DNA of 64,000 bases from Nocardioides carbamazepini. GTDB lineage: Bacteria > Actinomycetota > Actinomycetes > Propionibacteriales > Nocardioidaceae. The position numbers were made by a program, and so were the translations under genes. A model generated the notes under the pieces. The model had not been told where the DNA came from, searched no databases, and worked only from the letters and a program-made list of their open reading frames with translations. Shown piece by piece: positions 26,913 through 34,646 of this stretch (its first letter is position 1; each line of letters begins with the position of its first letter). The stretch covers positions 620,001 to 684,000 of the forward strand of contig NZ_JAHTLF010000016.1 of assembly GCF_024614185.1 (NCBI RefSeq), in the 5' to 3' direction.

Positions 26913-27586
26913 CGCTCACCCCGGCGAGTCGTGGCGAGCACGCGGAGGAAGTCACGGCCCGCCCGGAACGTGCCGGAGACGGATCCCGAGACCTTCGAGC
27001 GGGTGCCGGGTGTGCGGGGGTGATAGGCCACGTCGCGCTCGACGATGCGCCACCCGGCCCGTGCGGCGCGGTCGACGAGCTCGACCGGATAGCCGAAGCG
27101 CCGGTCCTCGATCCCCAGCGCGAGCAGGTCGGCGCGGCGCGCCACGCGCAGCGGACCGAGGTCGTCGAGGGCGACACCGGTGCGTCGTCGTACGGTCGCC
27201 AGGACCAGCGCGTTGCCCAGCCGGGCCGTCCAGGGCGGCCGCATCCCGGTCGTGCGGTCACGCCGGCCCATCGCGAGGTCGGCCTCGCCGTCCCGCACCA
27301 GGGCGAGCAGCGGGAGCACGTCGGCGGGATCGAAGGAACCGTCGCCGTCCATGACGGCGACGAAGGTGGCGGTCGCCGCGCGCACGCCGGCGTCCACGGC
27401 TGCGCCGTAGCCGGGCCTCGGTTCGTCCACCACGAGAGCGCCGGCCCGCGCCGCGACCGCTGCCGTCTCGTCCGTCGACCCGTTGTCGACCACCACGACG
27501 CCGAGCCCACGGGGGACCCGGGGCAGCAGCAGGCGAAGGGCCGGGGCCTCGTCGCGGCACGGGAGGACGAGCTGGCAGTCGAGCAC
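26909..27586 (-). CDS. Family 2 glycosyltransferase
   Basis: A 225-residue GT-A fold enzyme with the family-2 markers V-L-P-C-R-D-E-A, V-V-V-V-D-N-G-S-T-D-E-T and V-A-V-M-D-G-D-G-S-F-D-P (the DxD-like metal site). It is likely cytosolic and transfers a sugar from a nucleotide donor. It is the first gene of the seven-gene minus-strand operon and overlaps the next by ATGA. The divergent gene at 27688 is a membrane transferase-like protein, so the ~100-nt gap should contain both promoters. Confidence 0.85.
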   Translation of the reverse strand: MLDCQLVLPCRDEAPALRLLLPRVPRGLGVVVVDNGSTDETAAVAARAGALVVDEPRPGYGAAVDAGVRAATATFVAVMDGDGSFDPADVLPLLALVRDGEADLAMGRRDRTTGMRPPWTARLGNALVLATVRRRTGVALDDLGPLRVARRADLLALGIEDRRFGYPVELVDRAARAGWRIVERDVAYHPRTPGTRSKVSGSVSGTFRAGRDFLRVLATTRRGER

Positions 27587-27687
27587 CCGTCCAACCTAGG
27601 GATCGCGAGCCGCTGTCACGGCGCTCAATCCTTACGGTCCCGTGACGACGCCCGGCGGTGGCCGCCGAGCGGCCTAGGGTCGACGAC

Positions 27688-29019
27688 ATGGCGGCGACGG
27701 GCACGACGGACGTCCGGCGGGCCGCGCTGTCCGGGACGGTGATGGCCGCGGCTCTGGTGGCGGCGGCCGTGCTCGTGCCCGCTCTCACCGGATGGGACGT
27801 GCGGGAGCGAGCCGACGACATCGCCGGCCTCCCGCCGCTGCACGGCTACCCGGAGGCCAAGCTCGGCCCCGGGACACCGCTGGCGATCCTGGTGGGCGTC
27901 GTCGTGGTGGGCGTGGGCCCGCGGGCGGCACGTCGGCTCGGTTGGCGGCGACTGCTCGCACTGAGCTGGGGAACCTCGGTGCTCTGGCTGCTCGCGCTCG
28001 CGCTCGTCGACGGGACGTCCGGTCTCTCGCGCGTGCTCGGCAACCGGCACGAGTACCTCCCCACCGCGCGCTCGGTCACCTCCGTGCCCGACCTGCTGGC
28101 GTCGTACGTCGACCACATCCCCTACGACTCCGCGGACAACTGGCCGACCCATGTCGCGGGACATCCGCCGGGAACGCTGCTGGTGTTCGTGCTGCTCGTC
28201 CGCCTCGGGCTCGGCGGCGACCTGGCCGCCGGCGTCGTGGTCTCCGTCGTGGCCGCCACGGTGCCGGTCGCGGTGCTCGTGACCCTGCGGGCACTCGGCA
28301 GCGAGGACCTCGCTCGGCGGGCCGCGCCGTACCTGGTCGTGACGCCGGCCGCGGTCTTCCTCGCCGTGTCGGCCGATGCGGTCATCGCGGCGGTGGTCGC
28401 GTGGGGGCTGGCCGCGCTCGCGCTGGCCACGCGGGGACCGTTGCGCCGGGCATGGCCCTGGGCGGTGGCGGCGGGTGTTCTGCTGGGGTACGCCGTGCAG
28501 ATGTCCTACGGCATGCCCTTGGCCGGAGCCCTGGCGCTCGCGGTGCTGGTGGCTGCCCGGTGCTGGTGGCCGCTGCCGGTCGCGGCGCTGGCGGCGCTGG
28601 CCGTGGCGCTCGCATTCGCCGCGATGGGCTTCGCGTGGTGGGAGGCGCTGCCGGTGCTCCAGGACAGGTACTGGGACGGGATCGCGGCGCAGCGGCCCGC
28701 CGCGTACTGGCTCTGGGGGAACCTCGCGGCCCTCCTGCTCTCGGGAGGCATGCTGCTCGGCGGCTCCGTCGCGGCTGCCTGGGCTTCCCGCCGGGCCGAG
28801 CCGGTCGTCGTGCTCCTCGTGGGGGCGGGACTCCTGGCCGTCCTGGCCGCCGACGGGACCTTGATGAGCAAGGCCGAGGTGGAGCGGATCTGGCTGCCGT
28901 TCGTGCCCTGGCTGACCGTCGGCCTGGCGCTCCTGCCGGTGTCCTGGCACCGCCGGGCGCTCACCCTCCAGGTCCTTGGCGCGCTGCTGGTGCAGCACCT
29001 GCTCTATACGACGTGGTGA
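27688..29019 (+). CDS. Polytopic membrane glycosyltransferase-like protein
   Basis: A protein of about 443 residues with 11-12 hydrophobic segments. It resembles GT-C fold glycosyltransferases in topology and in the luminal motif H-V-A-G-H-P-P-G-T-L-L. I prefer the ATG at 27688 over an upstream in-frame GTG at 27658 because it starts just before the first helix. It is divergent from the GT2 operon and convergent with the epimerase gene. A plausible role is transfer of a lipid-linked or nucleoside-derived sugar at the outer membrane face. Family membership is a moderate-confidence inference. Confidence 0.65.
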   Translation: MAATGTTDVRRAALSGTVMAAALVAAAVLVPALTGWDVRERADDIAGLPPLHGYPEAKLGPGTPLAILVGVVVVGVGPRAARRLGWRRLLALSWGTSVLWLLALALVDGTSGLSRVLGNRHEYLPTARSVTSVPDLLASYVDHIPYDSADNWPTHVAGHPPGTLLVFVLLVRLGLGGDLAAGVVVSVVAATVPVAVLVTLRALGSEDLARRAAPYLVVTPAAVFLAVSADAVIAAVVAWGLAALALATRGPLRRAWPWAVAAGVLLGYAVQMSYGMPLAGALALAVLVAARCWWPLPVAALAALAVALAFAAMGFAWWEALPVLQDRYWDGIAAQRPAAYWLWGNLAALLLSGGMLLGGSVAAAWASRRAEPVVVLLVGAGLLAVLAADGTLMSKAEVERIWLPFVPWLTVGLALLPVSWHRRALTLQVLGALLVQHLLYTTW

Positions 29020-29042
29020 GCCTCAGCACGGATCCAGGCTCA
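29017..29042. terminator. Small shared hairpin between convergent genes
   Basis: A 7-bp perfect inverted repeat (29017-29023 with 29036-29042) with a 12-nt loop. Its arms include the TGA stop codons of both convergent genes. It may be a weak bidirectional terminator; there is no U-tract. Confidence 0.35.
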
Positions 29043-30083
29043 GTCACGCAACGGCGCGGTGGCGAAGGCCGGCAGGCCCGTGTCGGGATCCACCTCGGCA
29101 CGGAAGCCCAGCTCCGCCGCGGCCCGCTCCGGCGAGGCGACGACGTGCCGCACGTCCCCGAGGCGGTACTCGCCCGTGATCACCGGCGCGAGCGGGCACA
29201 CGGCGCCGCGCGCGACCAGGGTCGCCACCTCCGCGATCGTGACGGGATGTCCCGACGCGACGTTGAGCGCACGGAAGGTTCCCGGGGCCGCGGTCGCGAC
29301 GGCGACCGCCGCGAGCACGTTGGCCCGCGCCACGTCGTCCACGTGCACGAAGTCCCGCTGCTGCTGGCCGTCCTCGAAGACGCGCGGTGGCTCGCCACGC
29401 TCGAGGGACGAGCGAAACATCGCTGCCACCCCGGAGTACGGCGTGTCGCGGGGCATGCCCGGACCGTAGACGTTGTGGTAGCGCAGTGCGACGACGGCGG
29501 CGTCGGCCTGGCGCGCCCAAGCCTGGGCGTAGTGCTCCTGAGCCGCCTTGCTGGCCGCGTAGGCGTTGCGGGGGGCCAGCGGGGCGTCCTCGTGGACCAG
29601 ACGCGAGGTGAGCGGAGCCCGACAGTCGGGGCATCGTGCGGAGAAGTCGCCGGCTGCCAGCGCGTCCGGCGCACGCACCGGTGGCATGACCTGGCCGTGC
29701 CGGTCGCACGCGTAGGCGCCCTCGCCGTAGACGACCATCGAGGACGCGAGGACCAGTCTCCGGACGCCCGCCTCGGTGGCGGCGGCGAGCAGCGCCGCGG
29801 TGCCGAGGTCGTTGTGCGCGGCGTAGAGCGGGAGGTCCGCGGTCGTCGTACCCGCGCCGACGACGGCGGCCTGGTGGCACACGACGTCGATGCCATCCAT
29901 CAGGCTGCGCCAGTTGTCGGCGTCGCGGACGTCGAGCACGTGCGTGCCCGCGTCGGGAGTCGGGTCGTGGTGGGCCGTGGGCAGCAGGGCATCGACCCGC
30001 ACGAGCTCGTGGCCGTCCGCGACGAGCGCGCGGTCGACGGCGGAGCCGATGAAGCCGGCCGAGCCGGTCAGCAGGACGCGCAT
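29040..30083 (-). CDS. NAD-dependent epimerase/dehydratase with Cys/His insertion
   Basis: A 347-residue extended short-chain dehydrogenase. The N-terminal nucleotide site is G-S-A-G-F-I-G, the catalytic Ser lies near S-S-M-V-V-Y-G, and the active-site Tyr/Lys are in Y-A-A-S-K. Between the Ser and the Tyr there is an unusual insertion (~residues 120-165) with the pattern C-D-R-H...C-P-D-C, a likely zinc-ribbon-like site. The family acts on nucleotide-activated sugars. The ATG at 30083 lies 2 nt after the MTA phosphorylase stop, so the two are one operon. It probably shapes the sugar used by the neighbouring transferases. Confidence 0.88.
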   Translation of the reverse strand: MRVLLTGSAGFIGSAVDRALVADGHELVRVDALLPTAHHDPTPDAGTHVLDVRDADNWRSLMDGIDVVCHQAAVVGAGTTTADLPLYAAHNDLGTAALLAAATEAGVRRLVLASSMVVYGEGAYACDRHGQVMPPVRAPDALAAGDFSARCPDCRAPLTSRLVHEDAPLAPRNAYAASKAAQEHYAQAWARQADAAVVALRYHNVYGPGMPRDTPYSGVAAMFRSSLERGEPPRVFEDGQQQRDFVHVDDVARANVLAAVAVATAAPGTFRALNVASGHPVTIAEVATLVARGAVCPLAPVITGEYRLGDVRHVVASPERAAAELGFRAEVDPDTGLPAFATAPLRD

Positions 30084-30085
30084 CC

Positions 30086-30871
30086 TCAGCCCGGTACGTC
30101 GTAGGTCAGCGCGATGTCGTCGGCCCACGTCGAGCAGGTGCAGCCGGCAGGATCCTCCAACGAGGACACGGCGCTCGTCAGCAGGTCGCCGAGCCGGGCC
30201 AGGTTGGCCTCGAAGCGTGCGAACACCTCCGCCTGCCCGACGCCCTGGCCGGTCTCGACGCCCGCGTCCAGGTCGGTCACCAGTGCCAGGGAGGCGTAGC
30301 ACATGCGCAGCTCCCGGGCGAGGACGGCCTCGGGGTGCCCGGTCATGTTGACGAGCGTGCCGCCGGCTGCGGCGTACTGCCGTGACTCGGCCCTGGTCGA
30401 GAACCGCGGCCCCTCGATGACGACCATCGTCCCTCCGTCCCGTACGCCGGGACCCGCGGCGACGAGCGCCCCACGAACGCGAGGACAGTAGGGATCGGCG
30501 AAGGGCACGTGGATCGCGCCCGACTCGACATAGGTCTGCGCCCGCCCCTGGGTCCGGTCGACCAGTTGGTCGGGCACCACGAGATCGCCCGGCCCCAGCC
30601 GCGGGTCCAGGCCGCCGACGGCACACGGCGCCAGAACCTGGCGAACCCCGAGGGAGCGCAGCGCCCACAGGTTCGCGCGGTAGTTGATCGCGTGCGGCGG
30701 GAACCGGTGCCCCGGACCATGCCGCGACAAGAAGGCGACCCGACGGCCGCCGATCGTCCCCACCGCGATCGGGGCCGTCGGGGCGCCGTACGGCGTCGGC
30801 ACCTCCTGGTCCTCGCCGTCCTCGATGAACGAGTAGAAGCCGGTTCCACCGATCACCGCGACGTCGGCCAT
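30086..30871 (-). CDS. mtnP: S-methyl-5'-thioadenosine phosphorylase
   Basis: A 261-residue purine nucleoside phosphorylase family enzyme. Seen: the phosphate site G-G-T-G-F-Y, H-R-F-P-P-H-A-I-N-Y-R-A-N, the methyl-thioribose region V-N-M-T-G-H-P-E-A, and the base-recognition Asp pair in V-T-D-L-D-A-G. Asp here favours adenine-type (MTA) over guanine/hypoxanthine-type substrates. The reaction releases adenine and a 5-modified ribose-1-phosphate. It could be ordinary methionine salvage. Its linkage to the epimerase and glycosyltransferases suggests that it might process another 5'-modified adenosine. The ATG at 30871 gives the normal family N-terminus. Confidence 0.85.
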   Translation of the reverse strand: MADVAVIGGTGFYSFIEDGEDQEVPTPYGAPTAPIAVGTIGGRRVAFLSRHGPGHRFPPHAINYRANLWALRSLGVRQVLAPCAVGGLDPRLGPGDLVVPDQLVDRTQGRAQTYVESGAIHVPFADPYCPRVRGALVAAGPGVRDGGTMVVIEGPRFSTRAESRQYAAAGGTLVNMTGHPEAVLARELRMCYASLALVTDLDAGVETGQGVGQAEVFARFEANLARLGDLLTSAVSSLEDPAGCTCSTWADDIALTYDVPG

Positions 30872-31066
30872 CGGCCGAGCATCCCGCGAAGAGTCGCCGC
30901 CATGCGCCCCACCCTGACAGCGAAGTCCCGGTGAGGACCATGTCATCGAGCATCCGTCACAGATCGTTAAGAACCGTTGCGCCGCACGCTCCTCCGGCGT
31001 GCCGGACATGGGCGAGCCGCAAGGTCGGCAGCCGGCCCGGCTCGTCGACCCGCGCGAACGCTCGGG

Positions 31067-31139
31067 TGCCCCAGGCAAGAGTCGAACTTGCGACCTTTCG
31101 CTTAGGAGGCGGCTGCTCTATCCACTGAGCTACTGGGGC
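31067..31139 (-). tRNA. tRNA-Arg (CCT)
   Basis: A 73-nt cloverleaf on the minus strand. The acceptor stem is perfect (7 bp), the D-stem is GCTC/GAGC, the T-arm is GCAAG-TTCGACT-CTTGC and the loop is CTCCTAA, giving anticodon CCT, which reads AGG. CCA is not encoded. The two outer pairs of the anticodon stem appear mismatched (G-A and C-A), leaving three inner pairs. Confidence 0.85.
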
Positions 31140-31346
31140 GTGGGGACCATCTTGTCAGGTCCCGGCCGACGCCTCCGGATTGGGTCGAGGCGCGGCGAAC
31201 GGCGACAATGGGAGCGACTCGCCGTTCGACCTTGGTGCGGTCCGTACGGTGGGCGTGGTACCACGATGTGCCGATCGGCCGCTGACTCGGCAGCGCAGTC
31301 GAGCCCATGACCATCCGCCGCGGGCGGCCACACGACCAGGTGATGC

Positions 31347-32753
31347 ATGACGCAGGACGTTGAGACCGTGCGCGCCGAGACGACGCCCGGGAGCCGCGCC
31401 CGCCGGGTGCCGACCTCGCGAGCCGACCGCGACCGCCGCCGTCCGCGCGGCGACCGGGGTCGTCGGGGCGGCGGGGGCCGTCGGGTGGCCGGTGGCCGGC
31501 GCAAGGCGCCGCAGCCCGGCAAGACCGTCTTGAAGGTGATCCTCGCGAGCCTGCTGTCGCTCGGCCTGGCGACCGGTCTCGGCGTCGTCCTGATCTACAA
31601 CAACTGGAACGGCAACATCGACCGGCAGGACGTGTCGAAGCAGCTCACCAACCGCCCGGCCAAGGAAGAGGTGGCGGGCCCCAAGGAGCCGATGAACATC
31701 CTCGTGATGGGCTCCGACACCCGCGCCGGCGAGGGCAACGGCATCGACGGCGAGGCGACCAACGGGCTCTCCGACACCACGATCCTCTTCCACCTCTCGG
31801 CGAACCGCGAGTTCGCCTACGGCATCTCCGTCCCGCGTGACACGGCCGTGATGCGGCCTGAGTGCACCAAGGAGGACGGCAGCAAGATCCGTGCGGCGTC
31901 CGGGTACGAGAAGTGGAACGCGGCCTTCGCGTACGGCGGCCCCGCCTGCACCATCCAGCAGTTCGAGCAGGCCACGAAGATCCGCGTCGACAACTACGTC
32001 GTCGTCGACTTCAACCAGTTCAAGGACATGGTCAACGCCCTCGACGGTGTCGAGGTCTGCATCCCCGACGACATCGACGACGAGGTGCGCAACATCCACC
32101 TCAAGGCGGGCACCCGCGAGATCAAGGGCAACGAGGCGCTCACCTACGTCCGGGCCCGCTACCGGATCGGCGACGGCACCGACCCGAACCGCACCCGGCG
32201 CCAGCAGGCGTTCATCGGCTCGATGATCAACAAGGCGCTCACCGCCGGCATGATCGCGCGACCCGACCGGATGATCAGCTTCATGAACGCCGCCACGTCG
32301 TCGCTGCAGACCGACTTCAAGGGCATCGCGCAGATGGCCGACCTCGCCGTCACCGCGCAGGGCATCGGCGCCGACAACATCAAGTTCATCACCACGCCGT
32401 GGGTCTACTCCGACAAGGTGAGCTCCGGCATCGAGTGGACCCCCGACGTGGAGCGGCTGTGGCAGCTGGTCCGCCGGGACAAGCCGCTCACCCCCGAGTT
32501 CCTCAAGGACGCGCTCAGCGCCGGCGACAACCCGGACGGCTCGCCGTCGGTGGGTGGGCAGCCGGGCGACACCGGGTCCGAGCCGGAGAGCCCGTCCAGT
32601 CCGGCCAGCCCGTCCGGCACTCCCGACGGCACCCCGAACGGCACCTCGAACGGCACGCCGGGCGGTACGCCGGGCACCGACTCCCCGATCCCGCCCCCGA
32701 CCCCCGAGGGCCTGAGCGCCTCCGGCCGCGAGGCCGCCGGCCTCTGCACCTGA
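31347..32753 (+). CDS. LytR-CpsA-Psr (LCP) family cell-wall ligase
   Basis: A 468-residue protein with an Arg/Gly-rich cytosolic tail (residues 1-58), one transmembrane helix (~60-83) and an extracellular LCP domain (~110-330). The landmarks are I-L-V-M-G-S-D-T-R, S-D-T-T-I-L-F-H-L, I-S-V-P-R-D-T and Y-V-R-A-R-Y-R, with the Asp and Arg residues that bind the pyrophosphate of the polyprenyl donor. LCP enzymes attach wall polymers such as arabinogalactan or teichoic-type glycans to peptidoglycan. The C-terminus is a low-complexity Ser/Pro/Gly/Thr tail with repeated G-T-P/N-G units (~residues 395-450), probably in the wall. A 57-residue gene follows 20 nt later. Confidence 0.9.
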   Translation: MTQDVETVRAETTPGSRARRVPTSRADRDRRRPRGDRGRRGGGGRRVAGGRRKAPQPGKTVLKVILASLLSLGLATGLGVVLIYNNWNGNIDRQDVSKQLTNRPAKEEVAGPKEPMNILVMGSDTRAGEGNGIDGEATNGLSDTTILFHLSANREFAYGISVPRDTAVMRPECTKEDGSKIRAASGYEKWNAAFAYGGPACTIQQFEQATKIRVDNYVVVDFNQFKDMVNALDGVEVCIPDDIDDEVRNIHLKAGTREIKGNEALTYVRARYRIGDGTDPNRTRRQQAFIGSMINKALTAGMIARPDRMISFMNAATSSLQTDFKGIAQMADLAVTAQGIGADNIKFITTPWVYSDKVSSGIEWTPDVERLWQLVRRDKPLTPEFLKDALSAGDNPDGSPSVGGQPGDTGSEPESPSSPASPSGTPDGTPNGTSNGTPGGTPGTDSPIPPPTPEGLSASGREAAGLCT

Positions 32754-32773
32754 GGAAGCTGGGGCGAGACGCG

Positions 32774-32947
32774 ATGGGCGAGCAGCGGGAGACGGAGTGG
32801 GAGCGGCGGCGTCGGCTGGCCGAGATCTTCGGCGACGTCGAGCCCGCGGTGACCTCCGACGAGCGGGACGACGCACCCCCGCAGGCGGGGGAGAGCGCGA
32901 GCGAGCGCTGGCTCAAGGCGCAGGTCCCGCCGCACCACGGCGACTGA
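32774..32947 (+). CDS. Small acidic/basic hypothetical protein (57 aa)
   Basis: A 57-residue protein starting M-G-E-Q-R-E-T-E-W-E-R-R-R-R-L-A-E-I-F-G-D-V, with a GGGGCGAG site upstream of the ATG. It is highly charged, contains no membrane segment and ends near W-L-K-A-Q-V-P-P-H-H. It lies 20 nt after the LCP gene and before a strong terminator, so it is probably its operon partner. Similar short charged proteins occur beside wall genes in actinobacteria, but I can assign no function. Confidence 0.7.
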   Translation: MGEQRETEWERRRRLAEIFGDVEPAVTSDERDDAPPQAGESASERWLKAQVPPHHGD

Positions 32948-33001
32948 GCCACGGACAGGGCTGAGGGCCCCGAGCCGGTTCGCGCAGGCGCCGAGAACAT
33001 G

Positions 33002-33036
33002 CCGAGGGCCGGTGGGGGAGTCCCACCGGCCCTCGG
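33002..33036. terminator. Strong hairpin terminator
   Basis: A perfect 15-bp inverted repeat (33002-33016 with 33022-33036) and a 5-nt loop, between the convergent 57-residue gene and mscL. It probably ends both transcripts. Confidence 0.75.
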
Positions 33037-33057
33037 GCCGTTCGTAGCGAGCGTCGC

Positions 33058-33396
33058 TCAGCGGGTGGCGAGCGAGTCGCGGATCTGGGTGAGCACGTCG
33101 AGCTCGGTCTCGCCCGGCTCGGGGTCGGGGAAGAACCGCTCCTTGGCCTTGGTGTAGGGCGTGACGACGAGGAAGTAGACGACGGCGGCCAGGATCACGA
33201 ACGAGATCACCGCGTTGAGGAACGCGCCGAACGAGTTCTCCGCGTTGGTGAAGACGTCGCTGGCCGAGTCCGGCATCTGCGCGGTGAGCCAGGCGACGAA
33301 GGTGGTGACGACGGTGCCGAAGGAGGCACCGATGATGAATGCGACTGCGATGTCGACCAGGTTGCCCTGGAGCAGGAACTTCTTGAACCCGGACAT
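33058..33396 (-). CDS. mscL: Large-conductance mechanosensitive channel MscL
   Basis: A 112-residue MscL. The N-terminal amphipathic helix and first membrane helix read M-S-G-F-K-K-F-L-L-Q-G-N-L-V-D-I-A-V-A-F, followed by I-G-A-S-F-G, a periplasmic loop, a second helix (F-V-I-L-A-A-V-V-Y-F-L-V-V) and a short cytoplasmic tail with acidic residues. It forms a homopentameric pore that releases solutes during hypo-osmotic shock. The length is slightly short for the family because the cytoplasmic bundle is brief. Monocistronic. Confidence 0.95.
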   Translation of the reverse strand: MSGFKKFLLQGNLVDIAVAFIIGASFGTVVTTFVAWLTAQMPDSASDVFTNAENSFGAFLNAVISFVILAAVVYFLVVTPYTKAKERFFPDPEPGETELDVLTQIRDSLATR

Positions 33397-33457
33397 GCTC
33401 TCTCCTCTTTCCCGAGACGAGTGGTGGAGGTCGGGATCCTCTCTTGGCTCCCGAAAA

Positions 33458-34123
33458 CTAACTGCGACTCCATGTATAAGTCACGTATTCGGCTGCGGCC
33501 GCCGTCGTGACGTGGTAGACCGCATCCGAATCTAGGGCCAGGACGACGAGGCGGCCAGGAAGCGCGCCGTCGTCGGCCGACGCGCGGTCGGGCACGGCGA
33601 GGACGGTCGCGTCGCGCGCGAGCATCCGGGTGCTGCCCGCCTGCGGATCGGTGCCGAGCAGGCTGATCCGGTCGCCCGCGGTCAGCAGCGCCACCTGGCC
33701 GGCGTCGGAGAGCCGGACCGGGACGGTCGTCGTGCCCGCCGGCTGGGCCGTGCCGAGGTCCGGCCCGACGAGGCGTACGTCGGTGACGGGCTCGCCGGCG
33801 CGCAGGGGAGCGGCGAGGCGGCGGCCGACCGGGTCGGCGGCGGCTCCGTCCGGTACGGCGCCCGGCGGGATCCGCACCGTGGCCAGGTCGCCGGCTCGCA
33901 GCGCCTGGCCGGCCGGCAGGTCGCGCGCGGCCACCAGCATCGCCGCGGTGGCGGGCGGAGGGGGCGCGAGCGAGCGGAGGGCGACGGCGGCCGCCACGCC
34001 CAGCAGCAGGGCGGCGATCAGCCGTCGTCGGCGCAGCACCCGTCGTCGTACCTCGTCGAGGGCGTCGCGGACGCGGCGCAGCGGCCTGCGCGGGGACGGG
34101 TGCCGGGGATCACGGGGCTCCAT
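33458..34123 (-). CDS. SAF-domain (CpaB/RcpC-like) membrane protein
   Basis: A 221-residue protein with an Arg-rich cytosolic N-terminus, one membrane helix (~35-52) and a SAF domain (~60-125: V-A-A-R-D-L-P-A-G-Q-A-L-R-A-G-D-L-A-T-V-R-I). A second beta domain follows, as in CpaB/RcpC proteins of Flp/Tad pilus assembly. No other tad genes are in the window, so a pilus role is uncertain. Orphan copies like this are common in actinobacteria. The ATG is at 34123. Confidence 0.8.
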   Translation of the reverse strand: MEPRDPRHPSPRRPLRRVRDALDEVRRRVLRRRRLIAALLLGVAAAVALRSLAPPPPATAAMLVAARDLPAGQALRAGDLATVRIPPGAVPDGAAADPVGRRLAAPLRAGEPVTDVRLVGPDLGTAQPAGTTTVPVRLSDAGQVALLTAGDRISLLGTDPQAGSTRMLARDATVLAVPDRASADDGALPGRLVVLALDSDAVYHVTTAAAAEYVTYTWSRS

Positions 34124-34194
34124 GCCGGCGACCGTAGGCCGCCGCGGCGCCGGCCGCCGGCGTCCTCCACAGGGTCGGTGACCTCAGCCCCGGA

Positions 34195-34551
34195 TCAGGC
34201 GGACGAGGCCGCCGAGCTCGAGCTGGAGGAGCCGGTCGAGCCGGACTTGTCGGACGAGCCGGTCGAGCCGGACTTGTCGGACGAGCCGGACTTGTCGGAC
34301 GAGCCGGACTTGTCGGACGAGCTCGCCGCCGGCGCGTCGCTGGAGCCGCCGGAGCCGCCGGGGCCGTTCGCCGAGGCCTTGCTGTCGGTCTTGTAGAAGC
34401 CCGACCCCTTGAACACGACGCCCACGGAGTTGAACAGCTTGCGCAGCTTGCCGGCGCACTCGGGGCACGTGGTGAGTGCGTCGTCGCTGAACTTCTGGAC
34501 CTGCTCGAAGGCGTGTCCGCAGGCGGTGCACTGGTACTGGTAGGTGGGCAT
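34195..34551 (-). CDS. FmdB-family zinc-ribbon protein
   Basis: A 118-residue protein. The N-terminal ~55 residues are an FmdB/CxxC_CXXC zinc ribbon: Y-Q-C-T-A-C-G-H-A-F-E and C-P-E-C provide four Cys ligands. They are followed by the family-typical F-K-G-S-G-F-Y-K-T-D. The C-terminal half is a low-complexity tail of repeated S-D-K-S-G-S units from an 18-bp tandem DNA repeat. The function of the family is unsettled; a regulatory or chaperone-like role is suggested. A CIRCE-like element lies 27 nt upstream of the start, so HrcA/heat-shock control is likely. Confidence 0.88.
   Translation of the reverse strand: MPTYQYQCTACGHAFEQVQKFSDDALTTCPECAGKLRKLFNSVGVVFKGSGFYKTDSKASANGPGGSGGSSDAPAASSSDKSGSSDKSGSSDKSGSTGSSDKSGSTGSSSSSSAASSA
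34231..34320. repeat. 18-bp coding tandem repeats in the FmdB gene
   Basis: The 18-bp unit gacgagccggacttgtcg (and shorter variants with ggtcgagcc) recurs through about 90 bp. It encodes S-D-K-S-G-S/S-T-G-S on the minus strand. The number of units may vary between strains by slippage. Confidence 0.8.
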
Positions 34552-34578
34552 CGACGATCCTCGCTCGGCACTCTCGCG

Positions 34579-34605
34579 CTAGCACTCTTGCTGGGCGAGT
34601 GCCAA
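34579..34605. promoter_or_regulatory. CIRCE-like heat-shock operator (HrcA site)
   Basis: The sequence CTAGCACTC, nine bases, then GAGTGCCAA. The CIRCE consensus is TTAGCACTC-N9-GAGTGCTAA, so spacing is exact and 16 of 18 arm positions match. An extra half-site (cggcactc) lies just before it at 34567-34574. It sits 27 nt upstream of the FmdB start and 41 nt upstream of the divergent acylase start, so it could repress either or both. Confidence 0.8.
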
Positions 34606-34646
34606 TGCTACGTCAGGGCCGGGCAGCACGGCACAATGGCGCCACC

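Noticed and set aside
30872..31078. Upstream extension of the MTA phosphorylase
   Set aside because: The added residues do not match the family N-terminus and run into the tRNA-Arg gene.
34231..34320. Possible CRISPR-like or regulatory direct repeats
   Set aside because: The repeats have no spacers and keep the reading frame of the FmdB tail; they are coding repeats.
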